DNA of 43,396 nucleotides from Pseudomonadota bacterium (GCA_023390055.1 JAEWDP010000083.1:1-43396); one strand, 5' to 3'; positions 1 through 9,259 are shown, counted from the first letter of the stretch. The notes: generated by a model from the letters alone, not told the origin. Made by a program: numbers and translations.

Positions 1-445
1 TCCGCAAAAACCACCTTCCACCAGAATATGCCGCCGTAACATGCAGTCACGGCGACCGAAGTTGGCAGACTACCGAAGCGCGAACTTTGCAAAGCAAGAA
101 AAGCAGCCGTTTATGGACGGACACTAGTTTATTTCTGACCGGTTTATAAGGGCCACTCTGGCAGCGTCGATGCTTTCCGGGTCTCGTACGCAGAATTGCC
201 GGTTCCATATCGTGGCGACCTTAACGACGTTACCAGCATCATCGTCAAGCTGGCGGATGCCTTGGATACTCTTGTTTCGCACTGTCTGGCCAGATCGTCA
301 GGTCCATTGAAACTCACAAATGTCCGTCGTAAGGGCACGCTCTGTTAAACTTCGAGCCGTAACCTTGAGCCGATCAACAAGGAGACAAGTTGTGAATACC
401 CTGACGGGCGGCAAGGATCATTTTCTGAATAAGGAAGAATCTTTC
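1..445. other. No confident gene
   Basis: I see no supported gene here. A stop-free plus-strand run at 139-345 reads like protein in places, for example a stretch ending LADALDTLVSH, but it begins right after a TGA and has no ATG, and no ribosome site was found. It may be the tail of a decayed gene or chance. The end of the stretch carries the ribosome site of the PilZ gene, AAGGAAG at about 431-437. Confidence 0.5.
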
Positions 446-802
446 ATGTATGACCGCGAAACGCGGTTCAGGATGGAAGACACCATGAATGCGGCCCGTA
501 TTGAATTTACGGAGAAAGGTGTGCTCAATATGGGAGCACGCAGCTGCAGTGTCCTGAGCATCTCCATGAGCGGCGCAATCCTCGGACTTCTGACCCAGTA
601 CAAGCTGCCCGAACAGTTCTATCTCGATATTGCGGATACGCGCATTTCCAAGATCGGCTGCCTGCTGATGAAGGTGTTCATGAACAACACGGTGGAGATC
701 CGCTTTCTGCGGCTATTGACCCAGAAGGAACTTGACCGGATCTTCGTGTTCAGCACGCACCCGGCCCACAAGGACAGGGTGCTGGATATCCGTTCCTGGT
801 AA
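446..802 (+). CDS. Small PilZ-domain protein
   Basis: A 118-residue protein. The ATG at 446 is preceded by AAGGAAG with good spacing, so I prefer it to the in-frame ATG at 320. The body follows the layout of rhizobial single-domain PilZ proteins: an Arg just before a CSVLSISMSGAIL segment (the usual D/N-x-S-x-x-G-A-x-L strand, here with Ser in place of Asp), then LPEQFYLDI, then a Cys-containing strand and VEIRFLRL at the end (usual pattern I-G-V-R-F). PilZ domains bind cyclic di-GMP through an R-x-x-x-R motif and D/N-x-S-x-x-G. Because the motif is degenerate, binding is uncertain and it could act by protein contact only. No membrane segment. It converges on edd, with only 50 bp between the stops. 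Confidence 0.6.
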   Translation: MYDRETRFRMEDTMNAARIEFTEKGVLNMGARSCSVLSISMSGAILGLLTQYKLPEQFYLDIADTRISKIGCLLMKVFMNNTVEIRFLRLLTQKELDRIFVFSTHPAHKDRVLDIRSW

Positions 803-852
803 AGTCGCTTCTCAGTTGATTCCGCGTGGATCCGGTTCAGGAGCCAACGCCT

Positions 853-2667
853 TCAATGGAAGACGCTGGCACCATTGTCAGCAGTCCCGGAATTTTGCCG
901 GAAGATGGCAAACAGTTCACGCCCCATCCCGAACTCATTACGGTCAAGATCACTTGTGGCAGGCGCACGGCCGCTGAATTCTGCAGCATCGACCAATACT
1001 TCAAGTGTTCCGGCGACGGCATCCAGCCGGACGATGTCGCCATCCTGAATGCGGGCAATCTGACCACCGTCCGATGCTTCCGGTGTCACGTGGATAGCAG
1101 CCGGCACCTTGCCGGAGGCACCCGACATTCGCCCGTCAGTCACGAGAGCCACCTTGTAGCCACGATCCTGGAGGACACCGAGCGGCGGCGTGAGACGATG
1201 CAATTCGGGCATGCCGTTGGCTTTTGGTCCCTGGAAGCGGACGACGGCAACGAAATCCCGGTCGAGACGGCCCTGTGCAAATGCGTCCTGCAATTCCTGC
1301 TGGTCATGGAAGACGATTGCCGGAGCCTCTATGATGCGCCGCTCCGGCTTGACGGCTGAAATCTTGATGACGGCCTTGCCGAGATTGCCTGTCAGCATTT
1401 TCAGGCCGCCGTTTGGCTGGAAGGGGTTTTCTCCTTTCGCCAGGACCTTTTCGTTGCCGCTTGTTGTCGGGGCGGGCTCACGTATAACGGCACCCTTGTC
1501 GTTGAGTTTCGCTTCGATCGTGTAGGCTTCAAGTCCGTGGCCAAAGACGGTCCTGACATCATCATGAAGCAAGCCGAGCTTTAGCAGCTCCCGAATGAGA
1601 AAGCCCATGCCGCCTGCAGCCTGAAAGTGGTTCACATCTGCAAGGCCGTTTGGATAGACGCGTGCAAGAAGCGGCACGATGTCGGAAAGCTCGGAAATGT
1701 CCTGCCATGTCAGATGAATGCCGGCAGCACGTGCCATGGCGACGAGATGAAGCGTGTGATTGGTGGAACCGCCGGTGGCGTGCAGGCCGACCACGCCATT
1801 GACGATCGAGCGCTCATCGATCATTTCGCCGGCTGGCGTGAACTCGTTGCCAAGCCCGGTGATGGCAAGCGCCCGTTTCGCAGCTTCCTTGGTCAACGCA
1901 TCGCGAAGAGGTGTGCCGGGATTGATGAAGGAGCTTCCCGGCATGTGGAAGCCCATGATTTCCATCAACATCTGGTTTGAATTGGCAGTCCCGTAGAACG
2001 TGCAGGTTCCGGGACCATGATAGGATTTGGATTCGGCTTCCAGAAGCTCGGCGCGCCCAACCTTGCCTTCGGCGTAGAGTTGACGGATGCGGGATTTTTC
2101 GTCGTTCGGAAGTCCGGATGTCATGGGTCCGGCCGGTATGAAGATTGCAGGCAAATGGCCAAAAGCAAGGGCGGCGATAACGAGGCCCGGTACGATCTTG
2201 TCACAGACGCCCAGGAAAACGGCGGCGTCGAACATGTTGTGGGAAAGGCCGATCCCGGCAGCCATTGCTATCGCATCGCGCGAGAAGAGAGAAAGTTCCA
2301 TGCCCGGCTGGCCTTGCGTGACACCGTCGCACATCGCAGGCACCCCGCCTGCCACCTGGGCAACGCCTCCGGCTTCACGAACTGCCTCACGGATCAGTGC
2401 TGGAAAGGTCTCGAAAGGTTGGTGGGCCGACAACATGTCGTTATAGGCGGTGATGATACCAAGATTTGGAACGACATCGCCGACAAGACCTGCCTTGTCG
2501 GCGGGAGAACAGGCGGCAAAGCCATGTGCCAGATTTCCGCATGACAGGACGGTTCGGTGCGGACCGCGTGAGATCGCGCTGCGGACGCGATCCAGATAGG
2601 CTTCGCGATGGGGCTTGGAACGCTCGATGATACGGGCTGTGATTGCGTCAATGCTTGCGTGAGCCAT
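853..2667 (-). CDS. edd: 6-phosphogluconate dehydratase
   Basis: Entner-Doudoroff enzyme that dehydrates 6-phosphogluconate to 2-keto-3-deoxy-6-phosphogluconate in the cytoplasm. About 604 residues, full length for the IlvD/Edd family. Cluster-ligand segments are visible: CDGVTQG near residue 113, CDKIVPG near 155 and GPGTCTFYGTANSN near 220, consistent with a [4Fe-4S] dehydratase. The later VTDGRMSGASGKVPAAIHVTPEA segment is typical of the family. Two in-frame ATGs lie six bases apart. The AGAAGG ribosome site sits 2 bases from the first (2673) but 8 from the second, so I use 2667. Last gene of zwf-pgl-edd; about 80 bp separate it from pgl. The aldolase gene eda is not in the window. Confidence 0.95.
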   Translation of the reverse strand: MAHASIDAITARIIERSKPHREAYLDRVRSAISRGPHRTVLSCGNLAHGFAACSPADKAGLVGDVVPNLGIITAYNDMLSAHQPFETFPALIREAVREAGGVAQVAGGVPAMCDGVTQGQPGMELSLFSRDAIAMAAGIGLSHNMFDAAVFLGVCDKIVPGLVIAALAFGHLPAIFIPAGPMTSGLPNDEKSRIRQLYAEGKVGRAELLEAESKSYHGPGTCTFYGTANSNQMLMEIMGFHMPGSSFINPGTPLRDALTKEAAKRALAITGLGNEFTPAGEMIDERSIVNGVVGLHATGGSTNHTLHLVAMARAAGIHLTWQDISELSDIVPLLARVYPNGLADVNHFQAAGGMGFLIRELLKLGLLHDDVRTVFGHGLEAYTIEAKLNDKGAVIREPAPTTSGNEKVLAKGENPFQPNGGLKMLTGNLGKAVIKISAVKPERRIIEAPAIVFHDQQELQDAFAQGRLDRDFVAVVRFQGPKANGMPELHRLTPPLGVLQDRGYKVALVTDGRMSGASGKVPAAIHVTPEASDGGQIARIQDGDIVRLDAVAGTLEVLVDAAEFSGRAPATSDLDRNEFGMGRELFAIFRQNSGTADNGASVFH

Positions 2668-2748
2668 GGCCATGTCCTTCTTCTAAAGAGCATGCCGGTT
2701 GGGAGTGGCAGTGCCGCCGGATGCTCCGCATTACTTTTGCCGAGGGCG

Positions 2749-3447
2749 TCAGGGCGCCCAGTATATCTCCACCGGTGATATTGCCCGGTTGAGGACGGCA
2801 CGGATCGGCATTTCCTCTTCCTTTGTGCCGGATTGTGCCTTTTCAAGTACCGCTTTCTTCGCCTCTCCCTCGATGTGGAGGATGAGCAGCCCTGCATCTG
2901 CAAGGCTCGAAAACGACAATGTCAGGCGCGGTTCTTCTGCTCCCTTGGCCTCCATCGCCATCACTGAGCGTGGCGCTTCAAGATTGAGGGCCCTTGCAAG
3001 GTTGTTGCCTTCAGGGAAGAAGGATGCGGTATGCCCGTCGCCTCCCATGCCGAGAATGACAGCGTCCAGCGGTTGACGGATTGCTGCCATCTCCCGGGTC
3101 GCGATGATGGCCGCTTCTTCAGCGGACGGACAGTCATGAAAAAGGGGAATGAATCGAGCGGCTTCAGCCTTGTCCTTGAGCAGTTTTTGGCTGACCAGAA
3201 GATGATTGGAGCGTGGATTGTCCGCTGGCACGAAGCGCTCGTCAACCAGCGTTATGGTGACCTTGGACCAGTCAATGTCGTGTGTTGAAAGCACCTCGAA
3301 GAATCTGGCAGGGGTTGAACCACCTGACACTGCAAGACTTGCCGTGCCCCGTTGATGAACGGCAGAAGCCAGCTGGCTTGCCACGCGTTCGGCGAGCGCC
3401 TCGGCGAGTGCCGGTCCGTTTGCAAATTCGTGGAGATACGGTTCCAT
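2749..3447 (-). CDS. pgl: 6-phosphogluconolactonase
   Basis: Hydrolyses 6-phosphogluconolactone to 6-phosphogluconate, between Zwf and Edd. 232 residues, normal for the DevB/SOL family. Motifs seen: SLAVSGGSTPARFFEVL (phosphate-binding loop), ITLVDERFVPADNPRSN and LGMGGDGHTASFFP. I start at the ATG at 3447 (MEPYLHEF), four bases after the zwf stop and with GAGGG eight bases upstream. A longer reading from 3477 would overlap zwf and has no ribosome site. The tight spacing argues for translational coupling with zwf. Confidence 0.94.
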   Translation of the reverse strand: MEPYLHEFANGPALAEALAERVASQLASAVHQRGTASLAVSGGSTPARFFEVLSTHDIDWSKVTITLVDERFVPADNPRSNHLLVSQKLLKDKAEAARFIPLFHDCPSAEEAAIIATREMAAIRQPLDAVILGMGGDGHTASFFPEGNNLARALNLEAPRSVMAMEAKGAEEPRLTLSFSSLADAGLLILHIEGEAKKAVLEKAQSGTKEEEMPIRAVLNRAISPVEIYWAP

Positions 3448-3451
3448 CTGG

Positions 3452-4924
3452 TCAGCCCTCGTGCCAGGTGCGACCATCCCGTTCGATCAGTGCGATCGCC
3501 TGGCTTGGCCCCCATGTTCCTGCGGTATAGCCCTGGACGGCCTGTCCGGTTATTTCCCAGCCCTTGAGGATGGGATCGATCCACTGCCATGCCGCCTCGA
3601 CCTCGTCGCGGCGCATGAAAAGGGTCTGGTTCGATCGGATCGTATCCATCAACAGGCGTTCATAGGCATCGGGACTGCGAACGGAGAAAGCTTCGGCGAA
3701 GCTCATGTCGAGGGAGACGTTGCGCAGTCGCATGCCACCGGGGCCCGGGTCCTTGATCATCAGGGACTGCTTGACACCCTCGTCGGGTTGCAGGCGGATG
3801 ATCAGCTGGTTGGCGGGGATCCGGCCGGCAGACTGATCGAAGATGTTGTGCGGGATCGGCTTGAAGGTGATGACGATCTCGGACACCCTTGCGGCCAGCC
3901 GCTTTCCTGTCCGAATGTAGAAAGGGACGCCCGCCCAGCGCCAGTTGCCGATTTCAGCTTTGATGGCAACGAAGGTCTCTGTGTTGGAGACGCCGCCTTC
4001 GAGTTCTTCGAGATAGCCTGTGACAGGTCCGCCTGCGGAAGCACCGGCGCGGTACTGTCCGCGCACCGTATAGCGTTCGACATTGTTCTCATCGATCGGC
4101 TTCAAGGCGCGTAGGACCTTGAGCTTCTCGTCGCGCACGGCTTCGGAACTCATGGACGATGGTACTTCCATCGCGACAAGGCAGAGCAACTGCATGATGT
4201 GGTTCTGGACCATGTCACGCAGAGCGCCAGCCGTATCATAGTAGCTGGCCCGACCTTCAAGTCCGACAGATTCTGCGACGGTGATCTGGACGTGGTCGAT
4301 ATGCTCGGCGTTCCACAATGGTTCGTAAAGGGCGTTGGCAAAGCGCAGTGCCATCAGGTTCTGCACGGTCTCCTTGCCGAGGTAATGGTCGATCCGGAAG
4401 ATCTGCTCTTCGTGAAAGACCTTGCCAATGGTGTCATTGAGTTTCGTTGCGGATGCAAGATCTCGCCCGATCGGCTTTTCCACGACGATGCGGGTCTGGT
4501 CGGTGATCAGATCATGATCGCGGATCTTTTCGGAGATGGCTCCAAAAATCGATGGTGCAACGGCAAGGTAGAAGGTACGGACACGATCCTCTCCTTCTTT
4601 GAGGAGAGCCTTGAGTTCGTCCCAGCCCTGTTCAGATTTGGCATCGACGGGCACATAAAAGACACGTTTACAAAAGTCCTCTACCTTGGCCTCGTCGTAT
4701 TCGCCAGGTTTTAGGTGCTCTTTCAAGGAATCGCGGGCAAACGTCCTGTATTCCTCGTTGGAAAGCGGGCTGCGTGAAGCGCCGATGATACGGGTAGGCT
4801 CCAAAAACTGGCCTTCCATCTGACGGTGATAGAGGGCAGGCAACAGCTTCCGTTCGGCCAGGTCACCTGAACCGCCGAAGACGACACAATCAAAGGGATC
4901 GACCGGGATAATCTGGCTGCTCAT
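3452..4924 (-). CDS. zwf: Glucose-6-phosphate 1-dehydrogenase
   Basis: Oxidises glucose-6-phosphate to 6-phosphogluconolactone with NAD(P)+. It is the first step of the Entner-Doudoroff and oxidative pentose phosphate routes. 490 residues, full length. The nucleotide-binding GGSGDLAERKLLPALY is at residues 17-32, EKPIGRDL at about 149-156 and the active-site RIDHYLGKE at 177-185. First gene of a three-gene minus-strand operon with pgl and edd. The ribosome site is weak (GAAAGAA). The nearby putative sugar-phosphate importer (8237-14578) would supply its substrate, which is an inference from proximity and motifs. Confidence 0.95.
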   Translation of the reverse strand: MSSQIIPVDPFDCVVFGGSGDLAERKLLPALYHRQMEGQFLEPTRIIGASRSPLSNEEYRTFARDSLKEHLKPGEYDEAKVEDFCKRVFYVPVDAKSEQGWDELKALLKEGEDRVRTFYLAVAPSIFGAISEKIRDHDLITDQTRIVVEKPIGRDLASATKLNDTIGKVFHEEQIFRIDHYLGKETVQNLMALRFANALYEPLWNAEHIDHVQITVAESVGLEGRASYYDTAGALRDMVQNHIMQLLCLVAMEVPSSMSSEAVRDEKLKVLRALKPIDENNVERYTVRGQYRAGASAGGPVTGYLEELEGGVSNTETFVAIKAEIGNWRWAGVPFYIRTGKRLAARVSEIVITFKPIPHNIFDQSAGRIPANQLIIRLQPDEGVKQSLMIKDPGPGGMRLRNVSLDMSFAEAFSVRSPDAYERLLMDTIRSNQTLFMRRDEVEAAWQWIDPILKGWEITGQAVQGYTAGTWGPSQAIALIERDGRTWHEG

Positions 4925-5187
4925 GGATGTTCTTTCGTATCGTAAGTCTGGTGGCTGTTTAATCTAATCGATTTAAAAATTCCACCCTAACCGTGAAATT
5001 TATGCTGCGACATGACAGCCTTTGGCTTGGCTCAGGAACAACTTCCTGCGCTTACATAGGATATAGTTCAACTCACAAGTGCTGACGAGGTTGGTGTCGG
5101 ACTTGATCTGAATAGACAGCAACCTTGATGTTGTCGTCCAATTTTTCAGGCGAAGACCCGAAGTCGACCATCCCGTACGTGATGGTC
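4925..5187 (-). promoter_or_regulatory. Presumed zwf promoter region
   Basis: Non-coding stretch between zwf and the histidine kinase gene; it must carry the zwf operon promoter. An AT-rich imperfect inverted repeat, TTTAA at 4958-4962 and TTTAAA at 4972-4977, flanks AATCTAATCGA and is a possible operator. It does not match the gammaproteobacterial HexR consensus that I know. No terminator is evident for the kinase gene, which ends at 5188. Confidence 0.35.
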
Positions 5188-7284
5188 TCACTGCGCAGGA
5201 AACGATAGTTCGACCGTTGTCCCTACGTTCTCGGCGGAGATAATTCGGGCATCGCCTCCGCTTTGGCGTACGAAACCATAGACGACAGCAAGACCAAGGC
5301 CCGCGCCGCCATCCAGATCACGTGTCGTGAAGTAGGGCTCGAAAGCCTTGTCGACAGCTTCTGCAGACATGCCTGTACCGGTGTCCGCTACCGAAATGAT
5401 GACGGATTGTTCAGAGGCTGAGCAGGTAATGGTAATCGTTCCACCTGCGGGCATTGCTGCCGCTGCATTGAGGCAAAGGTTGAGGACGGACTGTTCAAAA
5501 AGCGCTGCGTCCAGATGCACGGTTGGTAAGTCATCTGCAATATCGAACTTAAGGCAGCATTTTTCTCCAACGGCGATCTCGAGGACGTCGGACATGCCGC
5601 GTAGCAGTGTGTCAACCTCCACAGCGTGGGGATGAATGGGTTGTTGGCTGCCTATGGACAGCATGCTGCTGGCGAGTGCTCTGCCTCGATCCGCGGCCTT
5701 TCGAATTCGGGCAAGATGCCGCATCTGTCGTTCGCTAAACCCCGTTTCTCGGTCCAGGAGACCGAGACTACCGGTGATGATCCCAATCATGTTGCCGACT
5801 TCATGGCTCACCTGGTGGGTCATTCGCATGATGCCGTCAAGGCGCTGGGCCTTTGCCGACTCAGCTTCCTGCCGATCCATGTCGGTGACGTCGCGTGCCA
5901 GGAGTACGATACCGCCATCCGGCTGCCTCGACAGCGAAATCTCCGTCACGCGTGCAGATGCCGAGCGATGGCGCAGCACGAAACGTTCGACAAGTGTCCC
6001 CGGTTCTGTTTCATCTGGTAGAAGTGCGGGGTCGATTTCCGCAATGGCGGCAACAAACTCGCGGAGTGGGCGCTTGCGGGCCGAACCCGGGGCACCGAAG
6101 AGTTCGATGACGCGCCGGTTCATGGTGATCGGCTGCCCCTGTGCGTCGAAAAGTGCAATACCCTCATTCATGCTACGAAACGTGGAACGGATGGTCCGGG
6201 CGGCGGCTTCCGCGGTGCGCCGCAGTCGCGACACGCGCTCGACACTGTCACGAAATGCGCCGAAAGCATCGAGCAGATGAACAAGTTCTGTCTCTGAGCC
6301 GCCATACCGCGGGGTGGCGATATCCTTGCTGCCCTTGGCAAGCGCGTTCATACCGTTCGACAAGGAAACGATACCGCGCGAAACCCGCATGACGGAGCGG
6401 ATCGAGAAGATTGCCATGATCAGCACGAGCAGGGATGCCACGGCAATAATGAGAAGAAGGCGGCTGAGAGATTGCGAGGTTGAAACAAGGTCTGCATTCA
6501 GGCTTTTGGCGATCGCTTCGCTTTGAGTCTCGGTTGCATGCGACAGATCACGGGAGACCGAGTGCAACCTTCCCACCTCCGCGCGGATTGCAAACATTTC
6601 GAGCAGGTACTGCGTCTGTGCATCAAAGACACGCTCATAGGGCGCAAGCTCAATCGCTGTAAGTCGTGGTTGTTGGGGGCCGTTGTCATGACTGCCCTTC
6701 GTTTCCAGGATATAGCGCCGACGCAGTTCACCAAGCTGGAAAAGACTGTCAGAGTTGGACGCCGACTGCACAATGGCATTCAGCCGTTGGCGCAAGTCCG
6801 GATCGACAACGCCGCTGCCAGCCGCGATCTCTCCGAGGGCTGCAGCCGCTTCTGCCTTGTGTTGCTGAGCTGAATCCGCGTCGTTCGCCAAGGTCACGGT
6901 CTGTGTGCGGATAAGTTGGAGAAGTTCGATGATCCGTGTTGTATCGAAACCCTTGGATCCGGTCTTGCTGTTATCCGCGTCCATGGCGTCAAGCAGCGCG
7001 TCTACCTGTGCGACGACTGAGTGACTTTCACTGGAGACCCGATAGGGTGAAGTGGCGTTCATGAGGAACGGGGCGCTGGAAACGAGGTCCGACACCTGAC
7101 GTGAAACGAGCGATGCTCTGGCAAGGCTGGAAAAGGCCTGAAGGCCGTAATCAGCCATCTCTTCGCGTGCCCGTTGCAGGCCAAAGATTGAAATGGTTGC
7201 GAGGCTGAAGATAAGAACGCAAATGAAGACGATTGCAAACGGCAGACGAAATGCAATCGAGGAGAGGAACTGGCGGCTGATCAA
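5188..7284 (-). CDS. Membrane sensor histidine kinase, large periplasmic domain
   Basis: 698-residue sensor kinase. TM1 lies at about residues 14-36, followed by a helical periplasmic region of about 235 residues, TM2 at about 275-297, a HAMP-like linker, a PAS-like region (about 366-470), HisKA with phospho-accepting His494 in THQVSHEVGNMIGII, and HATPase with NLCLNAAAAM, DTGTGMS and GLGLAVVYGFV. The kinase has the NtrB/PgtB-like THQVSHE-type H box. Its gene overlaps the upstream response regulator by four bases (ATGA), so the two are co-translated. The pair is divergent from a binding-protein/ABC transporter operon and most likely regulates it. The large periplasmic domain would suit contact with a ligand-loaded binding protein, as proposed for PgtB/PgtC of Salmonella; that is inference. 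Confidence 0.9.
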   Translation of the reverse strand: MISRQFLSSIAFRLPFAIVFICVLIFSLATISIFGLQRAREEMADYGLQAFSSLARASLVSRQVSDLVSSAPFLMNATSPYRVSSESHSVVAQVDALLDAMDADNSKTGSKGFDTTRIIELLQLIRTQTVTLANDADSAQQHKAEAAAALGEIAAGSGVVDPDLRQRLNAIVQSASNSDSLFQLGELRRRYILETKGSHDNGPQQPRLTAIELAPYERVFDAQTQYLLEMFAIRAEVGRLHSVSRDLSHATETQSEAIAKSLNADLVSTSQSLSRLLLIIAVASLLVLIMAIFSIRSVMRVSRGIVSLSNGMNALAKGSKDIATPRYGGSETELVHLLDAFGAFRDSVERVSRLRRTAEAAARTIRSTFRSMNEGIALFDAQGQPITMNRRVIELFGAPGSARKRPLREFVAAIAEIDPALLPDETEPGTLVERFVLRHRSASARVTEISLSRQPDGGIVLLARDVTDMDRQEAESAKAQRLDGIMRMTHQVSHEVGNMIGIITGSLGLLDRETGFSERQMRHLARIRKAADRGRALASSMLSIGSQQPIHPHAVEVDTLLRGMSDVLEIAVGEKCCLKFDIADDLPTVHLDAALFEQSVLNLCLNAAAAMPAGGTITITCSASEQSVIISVADTGTGMSAEAVDKAFEPYFTTRDLDGGAGLGLAVVYGFVRQSGGDARIISAENVGTTVELSFPAQ

Positions 7285-8021
7285 GATGACAGCTCACTCT
7301 CGTCCGTGCTCAAGACATAGCCCTTGCCACGACGCGTCAGGATGTGGCGAGGCAGATTGGGATTGCGCTCGATCTTGCGGCGCAATCGGAGCACCAGTAC
7401 GTCTACATTGCGATCGATATAGCGATCGCTTTCAGAGCCGAGGCGCTCAAGGATCTGTGCGCGACTGACAGGAATGTTTGGGGTCTCCGCAAGGATCTCA
7501 AGCAGAGCAAATTCGGCACTTGTCAGCGATTTTGCGGGATCCGCCTCACAGTCGGCGCGGCGGTTCTTGAGGTTGATCAGCCAGTCGCCAAGTCTGAGGG
7601 GGGCGGATCCATATTCACGCTCCACCTCCCGTTCAGGCTTCATTGTCGGAATGGTTCGTCGCAATACTGCCTTGATGCGCGCCGTCAGTTCGATCGGTTC
7701 GAATGGCTTGACCACATAATCATCTGCGGCGGTCTCCAGCCCGAGGACCCGGTCGGCAGCACTTCCAGCAGCTGTTACCATGACGATGCCGATGCTGGTC
7801 TGGGCGCGCAGTCGCTTCGCCAGCGTGCGTCCGGAAGCGCCCGGCAAATTGTGGTCAATGAGCACCAGATGCACTGTCTCACGGGCAAATACATCCATGG
7901 CAATCTCCGCCGATGGGGCGGTCAACGGCCTCCAGCCTTCGGCTTCCACAAGGTCTGAAATCAGATCTGCCATGTCCGGATCGTCTTCGACAATCAGGAT
8001 CCATATTTGCTCGTTCAACAT
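7281..8021 (-). CDS. OmpR-family response regulator
   Basis: 246 residues. The receiver domain has acidic pair Asp13-Asp14, phospho-acceptor Asp56 in LVLIDHNLPG, Thr83 and Lys105 (VVKPFEP). The C-terminal winged helix ends with RNVDVLVLRLRRKIE and ILTRRGKGYVL, typical of OmpR/PhoB. Co-transcribed with the kinase at 5188-7284 (overlap of four bases). Expected to bind direct repeats of about 10-11 bp spacing; candidates are in the divergent region 8022-8236. Likely target: the transporter operon starting at 8237. Confidence 0.93.
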   Translation of the reverse strand: MLNEQIWILIVEDDPDMADLISDLVEAEGWRPLTAPSAEIAMDVFARETVHLVLIDHNLPGASGRTLAKRLRAQTSIGIVMVTAAGSAADRVLGLETAADDYVVKPFEPIELTARIKAVLRRTIPTMKPEREVEREYGSAPLRLGDWLINLKNRRADCEADPAKSLTSAEFALLEILAETPNIPVSRAQILERLGSESDRYIDRNVDVLVLRLRRKIERNPNLPRHILTRRGKGYVLSTDESELSS

Positions 8022-8236
8022 GCCCGTCCTCCCGCACCATCATATGCGGCTGCACTACAATGTTCAAAGCAGGCTCGCATTATCAGATCTGTCATATTTG
8101 TAACATTTGAAATGTTTATGCGCCCAATCCGCGGCAAGCCTGTAAGAACCGTAATCACTCTTCGGTTGCAGCTGGTTTGAAATGTGACATCCTGATTGCG
8201 GAGATTGGGACGAAAGTTCCATAGGGGAGGAGCACT
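8022..8236. promoter_or_regulatory. Divergent control region, regulator / transporter
   Basis: 215 bp between the response-regulator start and the first binding-protein gene. It holds a 13-bp palindrome ACATTTGAAATGT at 8103-8115 and a second copy of its core TTTGAAATGT at 8176-8185, exactly 70 bp apart. ATTTG also occurs twice nine bases apart (8096-8109), a spacing like OmpR-type half-sites. The TTG start at 8237 is set by GGGGAGG at 8224-8230. The elements are plausible response-regulator sites, not proven ones. Confidence 0.45.
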
Positions 8237-9259
8237 TTGCGAGGAATTACCGCCTTCGGTATCGTTGTAGCCATCTGGCTGGCGAGCCCTGTTGTAGGGA
8301 TTGCGGCGCCGGCGCTCAATGTCCTGTGCGGTGTCGACGAGGCGTGGTGCGCCGTCATGAAGACGGCCTATGAAGAAAAGACCGGCCTTGAAATCTCGAT
8401 AACCCGCAAGAGCACAGGTGATATCCTCAACCAGATCCGGGCAGAAAAAGAAGCGCCGACAATCGATGTCTGGTGGGGTGGTACTGGTGATACGCATCTG
8501 CAGGCAGGTTCCGAAGATCTGCTTGAACCATACCAGCCTGATCATCAGTCCGACATGTTGCCATGGGCCCAAAATTTCTTTGTGATGTCGGGAGGCTATT
8601 CGGCCGGCATTTACGCCGGCGCGCTCGGTTTTGCCTATAATGTCGATCTCCTGCGCAAGCTGAAGCTGCCGGCACCGACCTGCTGGAAGGATCTCGCCGA
8701 CGCCGCTTATCGTGGACGCATTCAAAGTGGCAATCCAAATTCGTCGGGCACTGCGTTTACGACGCTTGCAACGCTTGTTCAGTTGTTCGGAGAGGATGAA
8801 GCGTTCCACTATCTCATGGCCGTTAATCAAAACATCGAGAAATATACGGGCTCGGGTGCGGCACCCGTAAAGGCTGCGGCGCGGGGGGAGACGCTGATCG
8901 GCATATCCTTCATGCATGACGCGGTGACACAGAAGCTTGCAGGCGCGCCACTGGTTATCGTCGCCCCGTGTGAGGGCACTGGCTATGAGATTGGTGCTGT
9001 CAGCATCATCAAGGGCGCAAAACACGTCGAGGAAGCAAGGCGTTTCGTCGATTTTGCACTCAGCCCGGAAGGACAGGAAACGGGAGCGCTTGCGGGACAA
9101 AATCAGGTGCCGTCCAACGCAATGGCGACCTTGCCGACAGCTGCACCGGACATTTCACTGATCAAGATGGTGGATTACGACTTCGCGACATTCGGTTCGC
9201 CCGAAGAACGAAGGCGACTGCTGGACAGATTCGATTCGGAGATCATCGCGACGAACTGA
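8237..9259 (+). CDS. AfuA/PgtC-like periplasmic binding protein (first copy)
   Basis: 340 residues beginning at a TTG codon, with GGGGAGG six bases upstream. A signal peptide of about 25 residues is followed by LNVLCG. It is a paralogue of the next gene; both share DVWWGGTGDTHLQA, GNPNSSGTAFTTLA, SGAAPVKAAARGET and PCEGTGYEIG. Iron-binding FbpA proteins carry consecutive tyrosines in the segment that here reads GISFMHDAV, so His227-Asp228 replace them. Ser59 and Glu251 match the other residues I recall as sugar-phosphate ligands in AfuA. It is the gene nearest the kinase/regulator pair, so it may serve mainly as a sensory binding protein, with the second copy feeding the permease. The usual label would be a ferric-iron transporter binding protein; the motif argues against iron. 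Confidence 0.85.
   Translation: MRGITAFGIVVAIWLASPVVGIAAPALNVLCGVDEAWCAVMKTAYEEKTGLEISITRKSTGDILNQIRAEKEAPTIDVWWGGTGDTHLQAGSEDLLEPYQPDHQSDMLPWAQNFFVMSGGYSAGIYAGALGFAYNVDLLRKLKLPAPTCWKDLADAAYRGRIQSGNPNSSGTAFTTLATLVQLFGEDEAFHYLMAVNQNIEKYTGSGAAPVKAAARGETLIGISFMHDAVTQKLAGAPLVIVAPCEGTGYEIGAVSIIKGAKHVEEARRFVDFALSPEGQETGALAGQNQVPSNAMATLPTAAPDISLIKMVDYDFATFGSPEERRRLLDRFDSEIIATN

Noticed and set aside
826..1359. Plus-strand frame opposite edd, and similar ones up to 2544
   Set aside because: They shadow the conserved edd coding sequence and lack domains.
3461..4714. Plus-strand frames of 217 and 171 codons opposite zwf
   Set aside because: Antisense shadows in a GC-rich gene; zwf on the other strand is certain.
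4958..4977. HexR-like operator before zwf
   Set aside because: The AT-rich repeat does not fit the HexR consensus known to me; kept only as a generic possible operator.
8015..9100. A 361-residue minus-strand open frame
   Set aside because: It lies opposite the first binding-protein gene, which has clear family motifs, a signal peptide and a ribosome site. The antisense text has no domain.
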